NCBI RefSeq assembly: GCF_000312045.1
Contig: NZ_HE978634.1
Span: forward strand, 1,027,281 to 1,091,280
Reading direction: 5' to 3'
Length of the DNA stretch: 64,000 nucleotides
DNA from: Noviherbaspirillum massiliense JC206
Lineage (GTDB): Bacteria > Pseudomonadota > Gammaproteobacteria > Burkholderiales > Burkholderiaceae_D
Shown: piece after piece, positions 62,859 to 64,000 of the stretch
Layout: the number at the start of each line of letters is the position of its first letter
Position numbering within the stretch: the first letter of the stretch is position 1
Program-made: the position numbers and the translations under genes
The notes under the pieces: generated by a model
Told to the model about the DNA's origin: nothing
Databases searched by the model: none
Seen by the model: only the letters and a program-made list of their open reading frames with translations

Positions 62859-64000
62859 ATGCACTACGGCACTCCCAGGCGCGTTGCCATCGTCGGCGCC
62901 AACCGCATTCCCTTCGCACGCTCCAACACCGCCTATGCGGATTTGAGCAACATGACCATGCTGACCGATACCCTGCGCGGCCTGGTGCAGAAATACAATC
63001 TGCAAGGGGAGTTGCTGGGCGAAGTGGCTGGCGGCGCGGTCATGAAGCATGCGCGTGACTGGAACCTGGTACGGGAAGCGGCTCTCGGCAGCGGCTTGCA
63101 TCCCAACACGCCGGCCTACGATATTCAGCAAGCCTGTGGTACCGGCCTGGAAGCGGCGATCCTGGTGGCGAACAAGATCGCGCTCGGCCAGATCGAGGTG
63201 GGCATTGCCTGTGGCACCGACACGACGTCAGATGCGCCGATCGCTGTTAATCCTGGCCTGCAGCGCGGCCTGATGAAAGTGAATGCGGCCCGCAGCAATG
63301 GCGACAAGTTCAAAGCCTCCCTCGGCCTGCTCAAGCCCGCTCACCTGATCCCCGAGCTTCCCCGGAACGCCGAGCCGCGTACCGGAAAGTCGATGGGCCA
63401 GCATGCGCAGATCACCGCCAATCGCTACGGCATCACGCGCGAAGAGCAGGACCAGCTTGCGCTCGCCAGCCATCTGAATCTCGCCAAGGCTTATGAGGAA
63501 GGCTTCTTCGATGACCTGGTAATGCCTTACCACGGCCTCAAGCGCGACAACAACCTGCGCCCAGATTCCTCTCTCGAAAAGATGGGCAAGCTTGCTCCCG
63601 CCTTTGATCGCAATGGCGGCACGATCACCGCGGCCAATTCCTCGCCGCTTACCGATGGCGCTTCCGCCGTGCTGCTCGCATCGGAAGAGTGGGCGCGGAA
63701 GAAGGGATTGCCCATCCTCGCCTACATGACCGCCGGCGAAGTTGCTGCGGTCGACTTCATCGACGAACGCGAAGGCTTGCTGATGGCAGGCGCTTACGCC
63801 ATTCCGCGCATGCTGCGCAAGCGCGGCCTGTCGCTTCAGGATTTCGACTTTTACGAAATCCACGAAGCCTTCGCATCCGTCGTGCTATGCACCATGGCGG
63901 CCTGGGAGTCGCCCGAGTTCTGCCGCGAAAAGCTTGGTATTGAGCAGCCTCTCGGCAGCATCGACCGCAGCCGGCTCAACGTCAAGGGCAGCTCGATCGC
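62859..64000 (+). CDS. Thiolase (acetyl-CoA C-acyltransferase), cut by window end
   Basis: The first 380 residues of a thiolase. The nucleophilic Cys is in QQACGTGLEAA (about 91) and the His in YEIHEAFA (about 333); NSSPLTDGASA is also conserved. It forms or cleaves beta-ketoacyl-CoA. Compared with standard thiolases it resembles FadI-type or long acetyl-CoA acetyltransferases of betaproteobacteria. ATG 62859 follows CCTCAT without a strong ribosome-binding site. The remaining C-terminus, with the second Cys, lies beyond 64000. Confidence 0.92.
   Translation, partial: MHYGTPRRVAIVGANRIPFARSNTAYADLSNMTMLTDTLRGLVQKYNLQGELLGEVAGGAVMKHARDWNLVREAALGSGLHPNTPAYDIQQACGTGLEAAILVANKIALGQIEVGIACGTDTTSDAPIAVNPGLQRGLMKVNAARSNGDKFKASLGLLKPAHLIPELPRNAEPRTGKSMGQHAQITANRYGITREEQDQLALASHLNLAKAYEEGFFDDLVMPYHGLKRDNNLRPDSSLEKMGKLAPAFDRNGGTITAANSSPLTDGASAVLLASEEWARKKGLPILAYMTAGEVAAVDFIDEREGLLMAGAYAIPRMLRKRGLSLQDFDFYEIHEAFASVVLCTMAAWESPEFCREKLGIEQPLGSIDRSRLNVKGSSI

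Noticed and set aside
1-64000. CRISPR arrays, insertion sequences, prophage or rRNA genes
   Set aside because: No regular short repeats with spacers, transposase or integrase motifs, terminal inverted repeats or rRNA-like sequence were noticed.

Overview
The window reads as chromosomal DNA of a GC-rich betaproteobacterium, most likely Burkholderiales/Oxalobacteraceae (Herbaspirillum/Noviherbaspirillum/Herminiimonas-like). This is inferred from the gene neighbourhood (SDR-ybgC-tolQRAB-pal-cpoB-tRNA-Lys facing glyA-nrdR-pilVWXY1E-ribD-ribE), from E. coli-type LexA boxes and from family content. I see no phage, insertion sequence, CRISPR array or rRNA.

Layout. 0-10.2 kb: small conserved genes, a hydroxypyruvate isomerase-like gene, a bacterial SUV3-type RNA helicase, a divergent gene pair with two near-perfect LexA (SOS) boxes, an OGFr-domain protein, a YihY-type membrane protein with a DUF2237 gene, and a hemerythrin protein. 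10.5-19.8 kb: a fused transporter-like/spermidine synthase-like protein, then a second-messenger block (cNMP-binding GGDEF protein, stand-alone cNMP-binding protein, and a 1324-aa GAF/PAS/GGDEF/EAL protein). 19.8-27.6 kb: a patchwork of small accessory genes, including two closely related HTH regulators, a lipoprotein nuclease operon, a J-domain protein, a 49-aa membrane microprotein, and intergenic DNA with several terminator-like hairpins not attached to any gene. 28.0-32.1 kb: a GH1-RmlD fusion followed by a GH2 glycosidase. 32.1-35.7 kb: UPF0149 protein, SrkA-like kinase and a receiver-Hpt protein. 36.0-39.7 kb: a 1234-aa coiled-coil protein with a C-terminal membrane anchor. 40.0-44.8 kb: a coupled TPR/NTF2-like and L,D-transpeptidase pair, plus two membrane proteins.

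44.9-51.1 kb (minus strand) is the Tol-Pal envelope operon, with a tRNA-Lys(UUU) gene downstream that has its own consensus promoter. Facing it, 51.2-52.7 kb is glyA behind a recognisable sigma70 promoter and a ZTP/ZMP (pfl) riboswitch. nrdR, a tightly overlapping type IV pilus minor-pilin/PilY1 operon, ribD and ribE follow. A thiolase cut by the window edge ends the sequence.

Start codons were chosen from ribosome-binding sites and family starts where possible and are noted when uncertain. Functions come from motifs read by eye; no database search was run.
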